Assembly (NCBI GenBank): GCA_016197155.1
Contig: JACPWF010000026.1
Span: 1-47,750, forward strand
DNA: 47,750 nt
Reading direction: 5' to 3'
Origin: Candidatus Omnitrophota bacterium
GTDB taxonomy: Bacteria; Omnitrophota; Gorgyraeia; 2-02-FULL-51-18
Made by a program: the position numbers and the translations under genes. Positions 24,943 to 33,469 of the stretch are shown in pieces. The first letter of the stretch is position 1. Every line of letters begins with the position of its first letter. The notes beneath the pieces are model-generated. The model was given only the letters and a program-made list of their open reading frames with translations. It did no database searches and was not told the DNA's origin.

Positions 24943-25916
24943 TTTTTCTCCGAAATCGACCGGTACGCCGTCTCGATGACGCGCACCGATTCGACGGCGT
25001 CTTCGATGCCGAGGATGGGATCCGTTTTCTTTTGAATGCAATCGGCAAAATGACGGATCTGATTCACAAAGGCGTCCAATTTTTTATAGCCGTTTCCGAA
25101 AACGCGCGAGGTCTTTTCCCCGGCGTCCCAAATGAGCGACTGCGCCCAGCCCACTTCCACGGTCCCTTTCGTGCCGAAGAGATTCACGTAATTGGGCGTG
25201 TGCTTGTAAAGGCTCCAGCTCAAATCCACCATGCCGATCACGCCGCCGTCGGTTTCGAAATGAAGCCGCGCGGTGTCCTCGACCCGGACGTTTTGCGTGC
25301 GCTTGCCGGCCTGCGCGTACACGCTCCGGATCGGACCCACGACATAACGGATCACGTCGACGGCGTGGCTCCCGTTGTCGATCAACACACCGCCACCGGC
25401 GACGCGCGCGTCGGAATTCCAGCGGCCCTCCATGTTCACGACACTGCAGAAAATGACTTCGGAAAGGATGAGGTCGCCGATCGTTCCCGATTGAATGAAT
25501 TTTCTGGCCTCGATCACGTCCTGCACAAAGCGAAATTTCGAGGCCATCATGACAAGTGTGCCGGCCGCCGCCGAAAGCGCCCGGATCGTCTCGGCCTCTT
25601 TCACCGAAAGCGTAAAGGGCTTCTCGCACAGAACGCTCTTGCCGGCGGCCACCGCCTTTTTCATCAGGTCAAAGTGGTGCGCCGGGGGCACGCAAACCAG
25701 AATCGCGCGGATTTCTTTGTCTTTTAAAATCGCGTCGACGGAGGAGACCGCGGGAACGCCGTATTTTCCGGCGGCCGCGGCGGCCAAATCCGCGCGGGTG
25801 TCGCAGACGGCGGCGAGCCTCACCTGCGGCACGCGCCCGATGGCCTCCAGGTGCGTTTGGGCAATCCCCCCGCATCCGATGAGGGCCAGAGACACGGGAT
25901 CGGATGAAGCGTTCAT
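24921..25916 (-). CDS. Gfo/Idh/MocA-family oxidoreductase (WbpB-like)
   Basis: A protein of 331 residues. NAD(P)-binding GCGGIAQTHLEAI (~14-26), then VCVPPAHH and the family hallmark CEKPFTLS (~95-102) with the catalytic Lys of EKP. The C-terminal alpha/beta domain has the GGGVLIDNGSHAVDVIRY segment with the conserved His. The length is normal. In WbpB-type pathways the enzyme oxidises the 3-hydroxyl of a UDP-sugar so that the aminotransferase can install an amino group. Its neighbours are exactly those partners. The ATG overlaps the aminotransferase stop by one base (TGATG). A UDP-GlcNAc 6-dehydrogenase is not in the window. Confidence 0.87.
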   Translation of the reverse strand: MNASSDPVSLALIGCGGIAQTHLEAIGRVPQVRLAAVCDTRADLAAAAAGKYGVPAVSSVDAILKDKEIRAILVCVPPAHHFDLMKKAVAAGKSVLCEKPFTLSVKEAETIRALSAAAGTLVMMASKFRFVQDVIEARKFIQSGTIGDLILSEVIFCSVVNMEGRWNSDARVAGGGVLIDNGSHAVDVIRYVVGPIRSVYAQAGKRTQNVRVEDTARLHFETDGGVIGMVDLSWSLYKHTPNYVNLFGTKGTVEVGWAQSLIWDAGEKTSRVFGNGYKKLDAFVNQIRHFADCIQKKTDPILGIEDAVESVRVIETAYRSISEKKWLKVRG

Positions 25917-27154
25917 CAGGACTTGATTTTGACCGCGGAGAGAAGGGAAACGGATTCGTGAATTTTATCCGCGATGTACCGGACGTGGGTCTCTTCGTAA
26001 AATTCATTCCACGGAAGCACCAGAACGCGCGACAGCGCCTGATAGGCCCCCGGGTATTCGCGGCGGCACCATCCCTCGTCCTGATAGCCGCGCATCATTT
26101 CTTCGCTCAATGGAAAATGATTCCTGCCGAATGTCACCCCGTCCTTAATGACCTGACAGCGAAAGGCCGGCTTCTGGATGTACCGCGGCGCCGACGCGAT
26201 GCCGAAGTTTTTGAGTTGGGCGGCCAATTCCGCGACGTCAAATCCGAGAATCTCCGGGTCGACGTCGAGGCAATATTTCCAGTACACGTGCGTCGAATCC
26301 GCCGGCGGCGCGGGAATTTTGATCCCGTCAATCGATCTCAGGCGCGCGTCGAGTTTTTTCGCCGCCGCCTGGCGGCGCGACACCACCGAGGGCAGTTTTT
26401 TGAGCTGGGCCAGCGCGACCGCGCCCTGCAGTTCCGTCAGCCGATAATTGAGCGCCAGAAAATAGTGGTCCGGATTTTTGTCGCCGTAGCCCCAGGCCTT
26501 ATTCACGAAAAGCCGCAGACGCCGCGCGTGATCGGCGTTGTCGGTGATCGCGATGCCGCCCTCGCCGGTGGTCATGTGTTTCCCCTGCTGGAGGCTAAAC
26601 ACGCCGATGTCGCCTATCGTCCCGGCCTTTCGCCCTTCGTATTCGGCCAGGTACGCCTGCGCGCAGTCCTCGATCACGGCCAGATGATTTTTCCCGGCCA
26701 GCGCCATGATCTCGCGCATCCGGCAGGGATTCCCAAAAAGATGGGTGACGATGACAGCCCTCGTTTTTTTCGTGATTTTTTTCTCAATGGACTCGGCCGT
26801 CACGTTGTAAGTATAAGGATCCGTGTCCGCAAAAACCGGCACGCAGCCCTGGTAAATAATCGGCGCAATGGCGCCCATGTCGGTGATGGGGCTGGTGATG
26901 ATCTCGTCCATCGGGTCGGGGTTCACCGCGACGATCGCCGCGTGAATGGCCGCCGTCCCGGAGGCCAGCGCCACGCCGTGTTTCGAGCCGTGGAGGGCGG
27001 CGAACTCCTTCTCAAAGCGCTCGACCTTGGTGCCCTTGGTCGAGTTGAGCACGCCCGAAGCGATGACTTCGGAAAGAAGCTCGATCTCCTCCCGCCCGAG
27101 GTCGCGGCCGGAATGATCTTGGTCAGAGGGAAGTTTTAACGTCGTTTCGCTCAT
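25916..27154 (-). CDS. DegT/DnrJ/EryC1/StrS aminotransferase (UDP-sugar or cyclitol type)
   Basis: A protein of 412 residues. ALASGTAAIHAA (~63-74) binds the PLP phosphate, IEDCAQAY (~161-168) contacts the ring, and the Schiff-base lysine is K192 in FSLQQGKHMTTGEGG. The QGKHMTTGEGG form is close to members acting on cyclitols and UDP-3-keto sugars. With the following oxidoreductase and acetyltransferase it forms a 3-keto, 3-amino, 3-acetamido sugar route. The gene begins a new transcription block with its own promoter. The stop overlaps the next start by one base. Confidence 0.87.
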   Translation of the reverse strand: MSETTLKLPSDQDHSGRDLGREEIELLSEVIASGVLNSTKGTKVERFEKEFAALHGSKHGVALASGTAAIHAAIVAVNPDPMDEIITSPITDMGAIAPIIYQGCVPVFADTDPYTYNVTAESIEKKITKKTRAVIVTHLFGNPCRMREIMALAGKNHLAVIEDCAQAYLAEYEGRKAGTIGDIGVFSLQQGKHMTTGEGGIAITDNADHARRLRLFVNKAWGYGDKNPDHYFLALNYRLTELQGAVALAQLKKLPSVVSRRQAAAKKLDARLRSIDGIKIPAPPADSTHVYWKYCLDVDPEILGFDVAELAAQLKNFGIASAPRYIQKPAFRCQVIKDGVTFGRNHFPLSEEMMRGYQDEGWCRREYPGAYQALSRVLVLPWNEFYEETHVRYIADKIHESVSLLSAVKIKS

Positions 27155-27163
27155 AAGTTGCCA

Positions 27164-27192
27164 TTTCTAGCACAATTACGACCACAGTTCAA
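27164..27192 (-). promoter_or_regulatory. Promoter of the amino-sugar and membrane-transferase block
   Basis: Minus strand: -35 TTGAAC (27192-27187), 17-base spacer, TAGAAA (27169-27164) with extended -10 TGC. Nine bases separate it from the ATG at 27154, so a leader of about three bases is predicted. The -35 box overlaps the stop codon of the upstream glycosyltransferase. Confidence 0.55.
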
Positions 27193-27932
27193 GCTTTCCG
27201 TCCCCAGCAATGCCAAGCCAGCGCAAAATAACCCAGGATGGTGCGGAGGGCCTTGTTCGTGCTGGGCGTCGGCTTTTGATCGTACTTGAGCACAAAAGGA
27301 GATTCGGTGATCCGCGCGCCGAGCATTCTCATTTTAATCAAGATCTCCGGCGTCGCCACGAATCCCCAATGAGTCAAACGGATAAAATCGGGCCCAAAAA
27401 CCTGAACGGCGCGCTTCACCATCCCCGCGCGGTAAACACGGTAGTTGCAGCTATATTCGCGCACCCCTTTGATCGGAAAGAGAATTTTTAAAAAAACGCC
27501 CGCGCCCATGCTGAGAAACGTTTTCCACGCCGACAGCCCCTCCTGTCCGCCCCCCTTGGCAAAGCGCGAGAGAATCACCACGTCATGGCCAAGCCTCGCC
27601 TTCGCCAACGCCGCCGGCAAATACTGCGGCTCATGCGTGTCATCACAATCCAAGGTCACGATCCAATCGCCATCACCGGTGACGCGCGCCAGATATTCCA
27701 TGCCGTCCCGCATGGTCTGGCCGAGCCCTTTATTGCGCTCATGACAAATCACATCGATGGGGTATCGCTCGGCCAGCTCCCGCGCCACTTGTGCCGTCCG
27801 GTCGCTACTGCCGTCATCCAGCACCACGATCCGGTACGGCTCGCCCGCGCCGTCCATGGCCTCGGCAAATTTTTTGACAAGCCTGGGAAGCGCTACGGCT
27901 TCATTGTACGCGGGCAGAAAAACGGTGACCAT
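27189..27932 (-). CDS. GT2 family glycosyltransferase
   Basis: A protein of 247 residues from the ATG at 27932, with GGAG five bases ahead. The GT-A motifs are VTVFLPAYNEAVALPRLV (~2-19), IVVLDDGSSDRTAQVA (DDGS) and the DxD region VTLDCDDTHEPQYL (~91-104). The domain ends without clear membrane helices. KGLGQTMRDGMEY is typical of polyprenyl-phosphate sugar synthases. It overlaps the membrane mannosyltransferase-like gene by 32 bases, so it may charge the lipid carrier which that transferase then uses. The donor is unknown. Confidence 0.86.
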   Translation of the reverse strand: MVTVFLPAYNEAVALPRLVKKFAEAMDGAGEPYRIVVLDDGSSDRTAQVARELAERYPIDVICHERNKGLGQTMRDGMEYLARVTGDGDWIVTLDCDDTHEPQYLPAALAKARLGHDVVILSRFAKGGGQEGLSAWKTFLSMGAGVFLKILFPIKGVREYSCNYRVYRAGMVKRAVQVFGPDFIRLTHWGFVATPEILIKMRMLGARITESPFVLKYDQKPTPSTNKALRTILGYFALAWHCWGRKA

Positions 27933-29277
27933 GCCGTCTCCACAATAGCGCGGCCGCATACACGGCGCACGCGATGAGAATGAGATAATTCATCCGTTTA
28001 AAATAAGAAAAAAGTCCCGTGAAGGAATAGAGCGTCACGAGAAAAATATCCATCGGCCAGCGCGACAACACGAGCCACGGCAGGGCCCACAAAAGATAAT
28101 GAAACCCGAACGGGATCGTGATCGTGCAGTAGAAAAAAAGATAAACCAGGCACAGCGTCCTGAAAAGTTTCTGCGGATCGTCCGTCCCCGAGCGTAGAAC
28201 CCGGCAAAACAAAACGGCGTAAAGCGCGGCGAACGCCCCTAAAAAACTGTATTTCACAAAATGCGGATCGGCTTTAAGGCCAAAAAATCCGACGAGTTGA
28301 GAAAACGCGTACGGCAGGGTGTTGGTGTAAAACCAATCGCTCGCGCGGATGAGCGCCAGAAACGTGTCTCTCCCGCCCCAGAGCGGCGCGAACGCGATAA
28401 AAATAATCGCCGCGTTTAAAAAAATTTCCCTCAGCGCGAACAGGGCGGGGAAAATTTTTTTTTCCTTCCACACCTCGCCGAGCGCCAACGCCGCCAGAAT
28501 CGGGGCGACCAACAGTACCGTGTACTTCACGAGAAACGCGAGCGTCAAAAAAAGAAAGAGGCGTGTGGTGCGTTTTTTAAGCAAAAAATAAACCGCGCCG
28601 ACCGTGAAGGCGAGCATCACGACGTCATTGTGGCCGTCTATCAGGGAACTCACGATGAGAAGGGGGCTAAACCCAAAAAGCGCGGCCAGGCGCGGTTTTG
28701 GAGACAGTCCGCTCACCTCCACAATTTTGGAAAAGAAGAAAATGGCCGCTGCCATGAACCCGAGGAAAATAAATTTTTCAACGGCGATCATCCCCCTCGC
28801 GGAATGGGGAAAAATCAGGGCCGGGATCGTTTCCAGCCACACACCGATCGGACCGTAAGAATCCGGGTTCGCCTTCCAGGTTGAATAACGGTAAAGCAGG
28901 TCCCCGGGAAATTCAGCCGGCACGTGCCGGTAGGGACTTTGGTGATAGACCCCGAGAATCCTGCCCCGGATCAGATATTCCATGAGATCGCCCGAAAAAA
29001 CCGGCCACAGAAAACAAAAAAGCGAGGCCACCGCGAAAAAAAGAAACCGGTTTTTCCGATCGCCCGCGCTCTCCGCCGAACGGCTGACCAACAGATAAAA
29101 CGCGGCGGCGAGGTTGAGATAAAGGCCGTTGATCACCAGGCGCACAAAGGGCTCAAGCGGCGGCAGATTAGTCTCGTGGGCAAAACCCTTCGCCCACCCG
29201 ATGAGGAGAAGTGAGAGCAGGCTCGCCAGATAATAATAAAAATATTTTCTGGAATTAAAAGAATTCTTGGACAGCAC
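27901..29277 (-). CDS. GT-C membrane glycosyltransferase (GT87 / MptB-like)
   Basis: A protein of 458 residues from the GTG at 29277, which has AAAGGG upstream; a longer frame lies inside the aminotransferase gene. About twelve membrane helices are predicted. The first extracytoplasmic loop contains SGDLMEYLIRGRILG (~88-102) followed by SPYRH. This matches the 'D(x)xxY/E...GR...G..PY' loop of polyprenol-phosphate-dependent mannosyltransferases. SLIDGHNDVVMLAF in mid-protein is also typical. It probably elongates an exported glycan with sugars from a lipid carrier. The following GT2 is the likely carrier-charging partner. Confidence 0.75.
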   Translation of the reverse strand: MLSKNSFNSRKYFYYYLASLLSLLLIGWAKGFAHETNLPPLEPFVRLVINGLYLNLAAAFYLLVSRSAESAGDRKNRFLFFAVASLFCFLWPVFSGDLMEYLIRGRILGVYHQSPYRHVPAEFPGDLLYRYSTWKANPDSYGPIGVWLETIPALIFPHSARGMIAVEKFIFLGFMAAAIFFFSKIVEVSGLSPKPRLAALFGFSPLLIVSSLIDGHNDVVMLAFTVGAVYFLLKKRTTRLFLFLTLAFLVKYTVLLVAPILAALALGEVWKEKKIFPALFALREIFLNAAIIFIAFAPLWGGRDTFLALIRASDWFYTNTLPYAFSQLVGFFGLKADPHFVKYSFLGAFAALYAVLFCRVLRSGTDDPQKLFRTLCLVYLFFYCTITIPFGFHYLLWALPWLVLSRWPMDIFLVTLYSFTGLFSYFKRMNYLILIACAVYAAALLWRRHGHRFSARVQ

Positions 29278-30355
29278 GCGCGACCCTTTCTCTTTCGCCG
29301 GCCGACAACTCCGGATACATCGGAAGCGAGAGAATTTCACGGCTCGTTTTTTCCGCGACGGGACAGTCCCCTTTTTTGGTTCCCAAATTTTTATAACAGG
29401 GCTGAAGGTGAAGCGGAATGGGATAATAAACGCCTGTTTCGACGCCTTTTTTCTTCAAAAATTTCGCGAGCGCGTCTCTTCTAGAGGTCAAAACGGAATA
29501 AAGGTGATAAACGTGCCGCGCGCCGGCGGGGACAAGGGGTGTGCGGACCGCTAGCCCGCGGAAGGCCGTGTCGTAAGCGCGCGCGTGCGCGCGGCGCGCG
29601 CGGTTCCAGCGATCGATAAATTTTAATTTGACGGCGAGTGTCGCCGCCTGAATTTCGTCGAGGCGGCTGTTGACGCCAACGGACTCGTGGAAATATTTTT
29701 TGGATTGGCCGTGATCGCGAAGTTTTTTCAATTTCTGCGCCAAACTCAAAGAGGAAGTGACAATCATCCCGCCGTCCCCCGCCCCGCCCAGATTTTTCGT
29801 CGGATAAAATGACAGACACCCCGCGTCACCCATCGAGCCGGCCTTCTTTCCTTTGTACTCGGCGCCAAAAGCCTGCGCGGCATCTTCGATCACGAAAAGT
29901 GAATTTTTTTTGGCGATCGACAGGATCGGGCCCATGTCGCAGGGCAAGCCAAAAAGATGAACGGGTAAAATCGCTTTTGTCCTCCGGCTGATTTTGGATT
30001 CGAGGCCGTCGGGATTTAAATTAAAAGTCCGCGCGTCAATGTCCGCAAAAACGGGCCGGGCGCCCGTCCGCGAAACGGCCCCCGCCGTCGCGAAAAAACT
30101 GAAAGGGGTCGTGATCACCTCGTCCCCCGCCCCGACCCCGAGTGCCACCAGCGCCAGATACAACGCGTCGGACCCCGACGCGACGCCGACGGCAAAACGC
30201 GCGCCGGTTTTTTTCGCGATCGACCTTTCAAGCGCGGCACAGCACTCGCCCAGCACAAAACGCTGAGACTCAAAAACTTTTTTTACGGCGTTTTGGATTT
30301 CCGGGCCGATTTTTTTGTACTGGGCCTTCAGATCGATAAAGGGGACGGCTTTCAT
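29255..30355 (-). CDS. DegT/DnrJ/EryC1/StrS sugar aminotransferase
   Basis: A protein of 366 residues from the ATG at 30355, ten bases after mqnC. VPFIDLKAQYKKI at the start, VASGSDALYLAL (~58-69), FVIEDAAQAFGAEYKGKKAG (shown by key DAAQ) and the PLP lysine K187 in FYPTKNLGGAGDGG. This is the form found in enzymes making 3-amino or 4-amino sugars from keto-sugar nucleotides (FdtB, WbpE, DesV type). The ending YPIPLHLQPCY is typical of the family. It begins the polysaccharide genes but has no visible promoter of its own, so it is probably transcribed with the menaquinone genes. Confidence 0.9.
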   Translation of the reverse strand: MKAVPFIDLKAQYKKIGPEIQNAVKKVFESQRFVLGECCAALERSIAKKTGARFAVGVASGSDALYLALVALGVGAGDEVITTPFSFFATAGAVSRTGARPVFADIDARTFNLNPDGLESKISRRTKAILPVHLFGLPCDMGPILSIAKKNSLFVIEDAAQAFGAEYKGKKAGSMGDAGCLSFYPTKNLGGAGDGGMIVTSSLSLAQKLKKLRDHGQSKKYFHESVGVNSRLDEIQAATLAVKLKFIDRWNRARRAHARAYDTAFRGLAVRTPLVPAGARHVYHLYSVLTSRRDALAKFLKKKGVETGVYYPIPLHLQPCYKNLGTKKGDCPVAEKTSREILSLPMYPELSAGERERVARAVQEFF

Positions 30356-30365
30356 GAGGAACGAC

Positions 30366-31478
30366 CTAGGCCGTCGCCGGACACGCTTCGGGGGAATGGA
30401 TCTTGACGACTTCGTAGTTGGTGTTCCGCTGGACGGGAATTTTTCCGATTTCGGAAATGAGGCGGATCGCCTCGTCTTTCGTGACGCCCGCGTACAGTTT
30501 GTCGCTTTTGGTGGCGGAGACGACATTTTCCTCCATTAAAATTCCGCCGAAATCATCGGCGCCGAAACCCAGAGCGACCTGCGACAATTTCGGCCCCTCG
30601 GTCACCCAGCCGGCCTGCAGGTGCGCGATGTTGTCGAGGAGGATCCGCGAAAGGGCGATCATCCTCAAATACTCACTGCCGGTCTGGCGCGGCATCTTCA
30701 TTTCCGTGGATTCGGATTCAAAACTCCAGGGGATGAACGCGCGAAAGCCGCCGGTCTCATCCTGCAACCGGCGATAGGCGTCGAAATGCATCATCCGCTC
30801 CTCGATCGTCTCGCCGAGGCCGTACACCATGGTGGACGTGCTTCTCAAACCGATCTCATGCGCGGCGCGATGCACCTCGAAATACTCCGCCGTTTTTGTT
30901 TTGAGCGGGCTCACGACGCGCCGCACGCGGTCGACGAGAATTTCGGCGCCGCCGCCGGGAAGACTGTTCAGCCCCATATTTTTCAGTCGCGTCAGCACTT
31001 CCCGGACGGACAATTTTGAAACTTTGGCGATGTGCCAAACTTCGGACGCCGAGAACGAATGCACGTGCACTTCCGGAAATCTTTCTTTCACGGCCCGCAC
31101 GAGACTTTCGTAATATTCAATGCCGAGCTCCGGATTGTGGCCGCCCTGCAAAAGAACCTGTGTTCCCCCGATCGCCGTCAGCTCCTCAATCTTTTGAAAA
31201 ATTTCTTCGTTCGTGCGAACGTAGCCCTCTTTTTTGTCTCCGGGCAGGCGGTAAAACGCGCAGAATTTACAAAGCGTGTAGCAAGTGTTGGTATAATTAA
31301 TATTCCGGTCCACCACAAACGTGGCGCGCGCGCGGCTTTCGGGATTTTTTTGAACGCAAAGCGCATTCGCCGCGGCCCCCAGATCGAAGAGACCGGCCTC
31401 GTGATAAAGGCGCACACCCTCCCCGACCGACACCCTTCCCCCGTCGAGCGCCTTTCTCAAAATATCCTGAACCGTCAT
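30366..31478 (-). CDS. mqnC: Cyclic dehypoxanthinyl futalosine synthase
   Basis: A protein of 370 residues from the ATG at 31478, which overlaps the mqnA stop as ATGA. The radical SAM motif is C66, C70, C73 (CYTLCKFC), preceded by DRNINYTN. QGGHNPELGIEYYE and PGGGAEIL are characteristic of MqnC/MqnE enzymes. RNINYTN, the SP-K-K segment (VVSPLKTKT) and the position next to mqnA favour MqnC. The reaction cyclises dehypoxanthine futalosine in the futalosine route to menaquinone. It works in the cytoplasm on the product of MqnB, which is not encoded here. Confidence 0.93.
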   Translation of the reverse strand: MTVQDILRKALDGGRVSVGEGVRLYHEAGLFDLGAAANALCVQKNPESRARATFVVDRNINYTNTCYTLCKFCAFYRLPGDKKEGYVRTNEEIFQKIEELTAIGGTQVLLQGGHNPELGIEYYESLVRAVKERFPEVHVHSFSASEVWHIAKVSKLSVREVLTRLKNMGLNSLPGGGAEILVDRVRRVVSPLKTKTAEYFEVHRAAHEIGLRSTSTMVYGLGETIEERMMHFDAYRRLQDETGGFRAFIPWSFESESTEMKMPRQTGSEYLRMIALSRILLDNIAHLQAGWVTEGPKLSQVALGFGADDFGGILMEENVVSATKSDKLYAGVTKDEAIRLISEIGKIPVQRNTNYEVVKIHSPEACPATA

Positions 31479-32353
31479 CCCGAGGCCTCCGCGGTAGCGG
31501 CGATCTCGGCTTTGTCCGCCACGGCAAACTCGACGGGATTGACCCCTTTCAAAATTCCGCACTCGACGGCCTTTTGGAAATAGGCCTCCATCCCGCTTTT
31601 TAAATTTTCATTGAAATCGTAGGACAGGCCGGAAAAATAGGAGGCAAGCGTCTCCTTGGACAAATTCACTTTTTCGGCGGATGCCGCGACGACCTCCTCC
31701 AAATGTTCGATCCCCCACTTTTTTGATTGAATGAGAGCCTTGTGCGCCGCCACTACGGCATCTGAATTTGAATAAAAATAAGATTTACGCGCCACCCACA
31801 GGGCAAAAACCAAAGGAAGGCCAGTCCAATCCCTCCACTCAGAGGCTAAATCAAAAATTTTATAGCGCGTCCCCGTAAACTCCTCGCGGGCCACGAGCGC
31901 ATCGTCGCCGATGAGGAGTGTAGCCTCGGACGATTTGACCGTGACAGCCGGCGAAAAACCGTTCACAAAGCGGAAATCCGGCTTGAAGCCGTAGCGCAGG
32001 CGGCAGAGGATCTCCAAAAGCGCGGGTGTCGTGCGGCCCTTCATGGTCACGGTGATCGTGTGGTTCTTCAAATTTTTAAAATCAGCGCGGCTGAACAAAA
32101 GCACACTTTGCGCCGCGCCCTCGGAGCTGATCGACAGGTCCGGCAGGACCAGAAATTCTTTCTGGTGCTCGGCGTAAAAAAGCGCCGAAACCGGACTCAG
32201 GTCGAGCTCCCCCGCCAAAATTTTTTCATTCAAAACGGCCGGCGAGGCCCGGAAAAGTTCGGTCTCCGCCGCCTCGGGTTGCCTGGAAAATCCCAGGCCG
32301 ATCGGAAGGGAGTTGATGAATTCGATGGCCCCTAAGCGCAGGCGACTAGGCAT
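31475..32353 (-). CDS. mqnA: Chorismate dehydratase
   Basis: A protein of 292 residues from the ATG at 32353, inside the last codons of mqnE. RLGAIEFINSLPIGLG (~5-20), ASPAVLNEKILAGELDLSPVSALFY and LPDLSISSEGAAQSVLLFSR are the MqnA/MqnD family blocks. LIGDDAL and the W-rich ASEWRDWTGLPLVFALW are also typical. The enzyme dehydrates chorismate to 3-enolpyruvylbenzoate, the first step of the futalosine pathway. It lies between mqnE and mqnC with overlaps on both sides, so the three are probably made together. The fold is a periplasmic-binding-protein-like two-lobe domain used as an enzyme. Confidence 0.92.
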   Translation of the reverse strand: MPSRLRLGAIEFINSLPIGLGFSRQPEAAETELFRASPAVLNEKILAGELDLSPVSALFYAEHQKEFLVLPDLSISSEGAAQSVLLFSRADFKNLKNHTITVTMKGRTTPALLEILCRLRYGFKPDFRFVNGFSPAVTVKSSEATLLIGDDALVAREEFTGTRYKIFDLASEWRDWTGLPLVFALWVARKSYFYSNSDAVVAAHKALIQSKKWGIEHLEEVVAASAEKVNLSKETLASYFSGLSYDFNENLKSGMEAYFQKAVECGILKGVNPVEFAVADKAEIAATAEASG

Positions 32354-33432
32354 TCTTTTTGAATAGCGGTGTAGGTGCTGTTGACTTCGACCGGTTCGAG
32401 GCGGCACGCGCGGATGAGAGTCACAAGCTCGTCGTACGTGAAGCCTTTTGCCTCGGAACCGGCGGCCTTGGCGATCGTCTCGTCGAAATTCGTGCCGCCC
32501 AGATCGTCGACGCCGAATTCGAGCGCCACGTGGATCAATTTCTCATCCACGTAGTTCCACAGCTGGCGGATGTGGGGAAAATTATCAAGCAAAAGGCGCG
32601 CCGTCGCCAGAACCTGAAGGTCCGTAACGCCGCTCGTGCGCGCCAGATGCGACAGTTCCGTGTGGTCCGGCTGAAAGGCCAGCGGCACAAACGCCAGAAA
32701 CCCGCCGCTCTCGTCCTGCGTCCGGCGGAGGCGCATCATGTGATCCACGCGTTCCTCCGGCGTCTCCACGTGGCCGTAAAGCATCGTCGCGTTCGAATGC
32801 AGGCCCGCCTCATGCACTTTTTTGTGAATGTCGAGCCAGCGCCGGGCGCTGATCTTCGGGGCGCAGATGAGTTCGCGCGCGCGTTCACTGAAAATCTCGG
32901 CTCCCCCGCCCGGCACGCCGCCGAGACCCGCGTTCTTTAATCTTCCGATCACTTCCTCGACGGAGATTTTTTCAAGCCGCGCGTAAAAATCCAGCTCCAC
33001 CGCCGTGAACGCCTGGATCAAAACGCCCGGACAGCTTTTTTTGATGCGGGTGAGCATTTCCTCGTAGTAGGAAAGTTTCAGATCCGCGTGAAGCCCGCCG
33101 ACGATGTGCACCTCCCACACGCCGTGCTCGGCCGCCACGCGCACACGGCGCTCGATTTCATCGACCGTGAGCGCGTACGCGTCGGCGTCCTTTTTGGTTT
33201 TCGCGAACGCGCAGAATTTGCAGGCCAGGACACAGATATTGGTGTGATTGACATTCAGGCTGTGCGTGAAATAGGCGTTCCGGCCGTGCCGTTTTTTCTT
33301 GACGAAATCCGCCATGGCGCCGAGTTCAACGAGATTTTTCGAGGTGATGAGGCGCCGCCCGTCGGCCTCGGAGAGACGGACCCCGGCCTTTACTTTTTCA
33401 AAAATGTCCGCAAATTCCCGAATGGTTTGCAT
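32332..33432 (-). CDS. mqnE: Aminodeoxyfutalosine synthase
   Basis: A protein of 366 residues. Radical SAM motif C67, C71, C74 (CVLACKFC) after NVNHTN; VGGLHADLKLSYYEEM, PGGGAEIFSERAR and LYGHVETPEERVDHMMRLR are diagnostic of MqnE. The enzyme joins 3-enolpyruvylbenzoate to S-adenosylmethionine to give aminofutalosine. The product would feed MqnB-type hydrolysis. A near-leaderless promoter with a perfect TATAAT lies between the UbiX-like gene and this one, so mqnE-mqnA-mqnC can be transcribed separately from the late genes. Confidence 0.94.
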   Translation of the reverse strand: MQTIREFADIFEKVKAGVRLSEADGRRLITSKNLVELGAMADFVKKKRHGRNAYFTHSLNVNHTNICVLACKFCAFAKTKKDADAYALTVDEIERRVRVAAEHGVWEVHIVGGLHADLKLSYYEEMLTRIKKSCPGVLIQAFTAVELDFYARLEKISVEEVIGRLKNAGLGGVPGGGAEIFSERARELICAPKISARRWLDIHKKVHEAGLHSNATMLYGHVETPEERVDHMMRLRRTQDESGGFLAFVPLAFQPDHTELSHLARTSGVTDLQVLATARLLLDNFPHIRQLWNYVDEKLIHVALEFGVDDLGGTNFDETIAKAAGSEAKGFTYDELVTLIRACRLEPVEVNSTYTAIQKECLVACA

Positions 33433-33440
33433 GGGCCCCG

Positions 33441-33469
33441 ATTATAGCCTATTCGGCGTCCTGCCGCCA
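33441..33469 (-). promoter_or_regulatory. Near-leaderless promoter of mqnE-mqnA-mqnC
   Basis: Minus strand: perfect -10 TATAAT (33446-33441) eight bases before the mqnE ATG (33432), placing the predicted start about two bases upstream of it. The -35 position 17 bases away reads TGGCGG (33469-33464), a poor match, so the call rests mainly on the -10 box and the geometry. It overlaps the end of the UbiX-like gene. Confidence 0.45.

Noticed and set aside
25904-27139. A 411-codon open frame on the plus strand opposite the DegT aminotransferase
   Set aside because: It is antisense to a clear PLP enzyme, has no recognisable motif, and its Arg/His-rich composition is what the complement of GC-rich coding sequence gives.
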